Assembly (NCBI GenBank): GCA_037952775.1
Contig: JBANAY010000001.1
Coordinates: 2,108,001 to 2,172,000, forward strand
Direction of reading: 5' to 3'
Length of the DNA stretch: 64,000 bases
From: Clonostachys chloroleuca
Taxonomy: Eukaryota > Ascomycota > Sordariomycetes > Hypocreales > Bionectriaceae
This document shows positions 60,217 to 64,000 of the stretch, in pieces (within the stretch, counting starts at the first letter, position 1; every line of letters starts with the position of its first letter). The position numbers and the translations under genes were made by a program. The notes below the pieces were generated by a model. The model worked only from the letters and a program-made list of their open reading frames with translations. It ran no database searches and was not told the DNA's origin.

Positions 60217-61305
60217 TCTTGCTTACATATGCACCAAATTGCGCAACGCCAACGTTGACTGTACTACTACCCCCGTGTACTATATTTTACGATGTACATA
60301 TCCAATAACATGCAATGATAGAAATGACAATAGAACAAAGGTCATATAGACAAAAAGCCTTGAATACATATATATCACTTAACTCACCAAACGAATCCAA
60401 CGATACCATCCGGCTCTATACTAGACGACTTTCGCTCCGATGCCCCAATCCAGGGTTCACTAGCATCGCCCGCTCAGGAGAGCAGCCACTCTGTGATGTC
60501 ACACCCAACACATCAATCAACAACCCGTAATACCTCGGCATTACATAGTAGTACTTCACACTTGATGACCTGGCACACTTCCCCCCGTCCAAGCGTATGT
60601 AAGACGACGACCGCCCATCCTTGCCTATTCCCCATACGGTCACGCCCCGGGCGCTGAGACTGTGGGGTCCCCACACTGGACCCTGGACCTTTTTTTTGTT
60701 GGGGAAATGACCTCGTTCACGATAAATCGTACAACCGTCTGAGCTCAGGGACCAGCGGCTTGCTCCACCCGGTTTCAACACTCCCGGACCAAAGAACGAT
60801 GTCACGCCCCCCCCCCCCCCCCACGGACCTTGCATCATTGCAAACGTAGCCCGCAGCTGGGCTTGCGTCTTGTGACCACGAAAAAAGGAATTATGCCTGC
60901 CGCCCCCCCTTCCTCTCCCCCGATCTTGCTCATCCATGTTCAGGGCGGTGGCGAAAATAGGCGGTGACACAAGATGTGTCGAAGAAGGAATCATCACGAT
61001 GGGGGAGGGAGAAGGGAAAGTTGTTTTGTTTGTGTGCTTATTAGTTGCGTGTGCTAAGTCTATGTACAAATCCAAACCCAGATGAACCTCGCCGAAGGTA
61101 GGAGGCGTCCTTTTTTTCTTCGCACCCTTCTCCGGCGGGTGGCTTTTGATCACCCTTGCGCCGTATGCAGTGATTTTTGTGCCCCCCTCGCCCGAATGTC
61201 CAAGTACCTATCCGACCGTCGTGTGTCCTGACCGTATGTTATTGACAAACCGAATACACCTGGTCCGTTCCTTGAATTCTCTGTATGAAGCCGCCCAGAC
61301 CGTTG

Positions 61306-61339
<34 letters not shown>

Positions 61340-61795
61340 GAAAAGAAAAGAAAAGAAAAGAAAAGAAAAGAAACCGAAACACCATGTGCAAGCCTATGAT
61401 TTGTCAAAAGGAGAGTAAGGGAAAGAAATGAACAATAAGAAAACGAAATGAGGGAAAAATAAAATGAGGGAAACAGATCAAGGTGCCTCGAAAAAAATGG
61501 GGTCCTTGATCAGCGAGATCTACCAGCTCGAAAAACCAGCAAACATCCACGCGGCGACACTGTTGCCAGTGATGGATAGGTATTAAAGACATCTAGTCAT
61601 GTATATATCCATCATTGTCGCCGGCCAAGGTGGTCATGTTTGAATATTAGAAGTGTGTGGCATTATGACTTCTGCCGAGGCCGAACAGCCATGCGCTGTG
61701 GCCAGAAGTTGATGGTCTCTCGTCAGATCAAGGGACTGACAAAAGGACATCGTTGGCGGATACAATAGGAAAGAATGATTGCGTATCGTAGGGAG
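60217..61795. other. Convergent 3' region between cyt-4 and REG1, with simple repeats
   Basis: 1.6 kb between two facing stop codons. Contains a 16-base poly-C run at 60807-60822 and the (AAAAG) array listed separately. One 245-codon minus-strand frame crosses the poly-C run and is made of low-complexity sequence; I do not consider it a gene. Confidence 0.55.
61308..61373 (+). repeat. (AAAAG)n pentanucleotide microsatellite
   Basis: A poly-A run of 13 leads into about eleven tandem copies of aaaag, ending before accgaaac at about 61374. It lies between convergent genes and is likely length-polymorphic between strains. Confidence 0.95.
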
Positions 61796-63571
61796 TTACT
61801 TTCTCCAACCGACGTTCCAGATGACATGCGCAATATCTCGGGCAGTGTTCACAGTGTCAATGACACGACCGAAGATAGTGTCGCCTGTAGCAGCATCAAT
61901 TTCTTCACTAGGCATCAACATGCCGGATGGAGTTCGCCGCATTCCACCCGGCACGTCGTTTAAACTCCCCGAAGATGTTGATCTTTGAAGCCCTCCACCA
62001 GACTCATACGTAGGAGATCGCCAGCCAGCGTTCGGATCGCAGAAGCCGTCAGTTGGATCTTCCTCATCGTCGTCATCGCCGAACATGAATCGAGTTGAGC
62101 GACGAGAAGGTCGAAGAGTCTCCTGCGAAGATGAAGGGGAGAGGACAGGACTGCGTGAGTGCTTCATGGCAGTCTCTTGCGGTTCGGGCGTGTCTTCGCG
62201 ATATTTCAGCGTAGTAGAGGGGAGCATTGCAATCGTTCTCCCCTCGGGAGGTAACGAGCCTCGGTTCTTCTTCCTCATTTTAGGCATGACTTTCTTCGAC
62301 CTTGATCGTTTCATGACCACGCCATCGTCGGAGTCGCTGTCAGAATCCAAGGGTTCAATATCAACCTCATCGTCGTCCTCACCCTTAATCTCGACGGCGA
62401 TGCATTGCTCGACCTGCTCATTGAAGTGGATATGCTTCCTCTCCGTATTTGGCGATGTGATACCCGACGATTCGGTGGAGGCAGCTGTACTACTATTGGT
62501 AAGATCGTGACTCATCCGTCGACTTGAAAAGGGATATGTCACAAAATCAGTTCTGGACCTGACCAGGCTTGGCCTAAGCACCTTCTTTGTCTCTTGGGCT
62601 TGAACCACGGCGGTAGCCTGCTTCAACAGAGAAGCTGTGGACAAGGATCTCTGAAGCATGACTTCAGACATGCTTCGCTTCTTCAGAATGGGTTTCTTGT
62701 GTAGTCCGATAAAAGAATTAGTCTTTGACAGGCAAGCGCTTGAAGATTCCGTCTTGGAAGGTGAAAGTTTTCGCTCTCCCAGTTGCAGGGGCCCATACAG
62801 CCAGGTGACATCGCACTCCTTCAACCTAGAGATTAAGTCAATACACAGAACGGAACAAGCATGGAGATTTCTATCCACTTACCAATTAAGCGTTTCCGGT
62901 GACACAGTGCTCAGATTGTTCTTTGACTTCATCCATGTACGCCAAGATGCATTTTCCAATCTGGCACTGTTCGGATACTCGCCCCGACGAGATACAATGT
63001 ATCTCCACGAAGACCAGATATCTTCTTCTCTCCACTCATGCGATAGATAGTCTACCTGACGGGACGGACGGGTGGTCACAGCGGTGTCATCTTCGGCGTG
63101 CTCGGAGCATTCGGGAGTGTCAGGCTTAGGTGTATCGGTTGCGCTGCCGTAGTCTGCAGGAGATGGCGTGTATGAGTCGCCGGTTCTAGGGCTCGGGGGA
63201 GGCTCTAGATTATCGTATGTACTGGAAGGGGGCTGAAGAAACAGCTGATCCCGCTTGTATGACGGGAAGCCGAAGTCATCGTCGATAGCAGTCTCGTCAA
63301 TAGCCAGAGTGTCGTCGAAGTCGTAGGGCAGTGAAAAGTTGCTTGCGGGGGTTGAGGAGCAGCTGAGATCGGCAGAATCTGGATGGTGCGTGCGGGGAGA
63401 TGAGGATGCGGTGGAGGGCGCAGATTGAGAGTATGAGCTGGTAACAGGATTATACGACCTCTCGAGAGATGTCGTCGTGGGCGTGTTGATGAATTGGGCT
63501 TGTGAGTGGGATCGACGCAGCGAGCCAGAGCTGAAGTAGCCGCTCTCCTCGGATGGAAGGACGACCTCCAT
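61796..63571 (-). CDS. REG1: REG1-type regulatory subunit of protein phosphatase 1 (glucose repression)
   Basis: In yeast Reg1 targets the PP1 catalytic subunit Glc7 to Snf1 kinase and keeps glucose repression on. Exons 63571-62883 and 62825-61796 give 572 aa. A conserved Reg1-type segment spans the intron: RLENASWRTWMKSKNNLSTV, then ETLNW joined to LKECDVTWLYGPLQ. The PP1-docking motif is KHIHF (residues 360-364) within KHIHFNEQVEQCIAVE, matching the RHIHF motif of yeast Reg1 in form. The rest is Ser/Asp/Glu-rich and disordered, with several basic patches (KRSRSKKVMPKMRKKNR). The C-terminus ends in a more ordered TARDIAHVIWNVGWRK. Nutrient regulation is inferred from the yeast protein. Confidence 0.9.
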
Positions 63572-64000
63572 GCTGGCAAGTGCGATCCTCAGGTAAGAGA
63601 TGCCGCAGCACCGAGAAGAAAGGGGGAAAACAATTGCTCCTCAAACAGTCATGGAGGACTCGGTGACAGGAAAGATATGGACTTAATGTGGCTTGGAGTG
63701 ACTCTTCAGCGGAGTCGAGCCGCCGTCGAGTGTCCAGCACAGGGAAAGGGCTATGATCGGGACCAATTTGATTGCGGTTCGAGTCCAGAGAAGATGCAGG
63801 TCGGGGGCGATTGAAGAGAACAGGGCATAAATGAGGAGCGACGCGCCAACGGCCAGGTGAATGAAGAGTCGCTTGCGGCCGAAAACAAATCTTCGTGGGG
63901 TGGGTGCAGACGAAGACAGAGCGCAAGCCTCTTTTCAGTAAACCGACACACGGGGAATTAAATGCAGGTCGAGGCTGAGTCACGGCGGATCAGAAGGCCG
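63572..64000. promoter_or_regulatory. Upstream region of REG1 to the window edge
   Basis: 429 bases upstream of the REG1 start on the minus strand; likely leader and promoter. No separate coding frame recognised before the window ends. Confidence 0.4.

Noticed and set aside
60416..61153. 245-codon minus-strand frame between cyt-4 and REG1
   Set aside because: It reads through a 16-base homopolymer and simple sequence, with no protein-like pattern.
1..64000. A secondary-metabolite, defence or mobile-element gene system
   Set aside because: No polyketide or peptide synthetase, NLR, transposase, reverse transcriptase or HET-type gene could be recognised; neighbouring genes are unrelated housekeeping functions.

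Overview
The window is nuclear DNA of a filamentous ascomycete (Pezizomycotina), most likely a Sordariomycete. The genes are eukaryotic and interrupted by short introns (mostly 50-120 nt) with GTRAGT-type donors and CTAAC/CTGAC-like branch sites. Codons tend to end in C or G. Several proteins read most like fungal families such as NCA-1, CYT-4, BtgE, REG1 and VPS71. I recognise eighteen protein genes (fifteen with a functional name, one OYE, one BTB and one unknown small protein among them), separated by intergenic stretches of 0.3-4.2 kb. I found no tRNA or rRNA gene, no intact transposon, no CRISPR array and no secondary-metabolite cluster.

Layout from left to right. 1-2.6 kb: no gene, one MITE-like inverted-repeat element. 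2.6-5.8 kb: SERCA Ca2+-ATPase (+). 6.5-7.3 kb: proteasome beta-3 PUP3 (-). 8.3-9.9 kb: UBX4/TUG-type Cdc48 adaptor (+). 10.3-11.0 kb: ribosomal protein eL36 (-). 11.7-12.8 kb: secreted class-3 lipase (+, frameshifted). 15.2-16.6 kb: 14-3-3 (+). 17.7-18.2 kb: small unknown protein (-). 20.8-24.8 kb: synaptojanin-type phosphoinositide phosphatase (-). 26.3-28.6 kb: PRP39 (+). 30.3-31.5 kb: cytochrome c peroxidase (+). 32.7-34.0 kb: class III old yellow enzyme (+). 34.7-35.3 kb: frameshifted BTB protein (+). 37.1-38.8 kb: PDI (+). 39.2-39.8 kb: small mitochondrial membrane protein (-). 40.2-41.1 kb: VPS71 (+). 41.5-44.2 kb: threonyl-tRNA synthetase (+, frameshifted). 48.4-50.6 kb: WD40 protein (+). 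53.0-54.8 kb: BtgE-like GH17 (-, frameshifted). 57.0-60.2 kb: CYT-4/DSS1 exoribonuclease (+). 61.8-63.6 kb: REG1 (-).

Most genes are housekeeping and are not an operon or cluster. Loose functional themes are ER calcium and folding (SERCA, PDI), protein turnover (the divergent pair PUP3 and UBX4), mitochondrial maintenance (CCP1, CYT-4, the small membrane protein), and signalling (14-3-3, REG1). The most accessory-looking stretch is 31.5-37 kb: a very GC-rich OYE, a degraded or mis-assembled BTB gene, and AT-rich spacers with a second copy of the MITE-like repeat end.

The strongest unexpected signals are these. (1) Several single-base disruptions of reading frame, four of them one base short in a C or G homopolymer, two of them in a SERCA and one in a ThrRS gene that should be intact; this looks like a systematic sequence error. 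(2) PUP3, whose first exon appears to be only the ATG, followed by a 19-nt exon. (3) An 8-nt micro-exon in the 14-3-3 gene. (4) A 69-nt stop-free intron of length divisible by three in cyt-4. I did not find a convincing new multi-gene system. Gene models were assembled by eye from frames, splice sites and remembered family conservation, with no alignment or transcript support.
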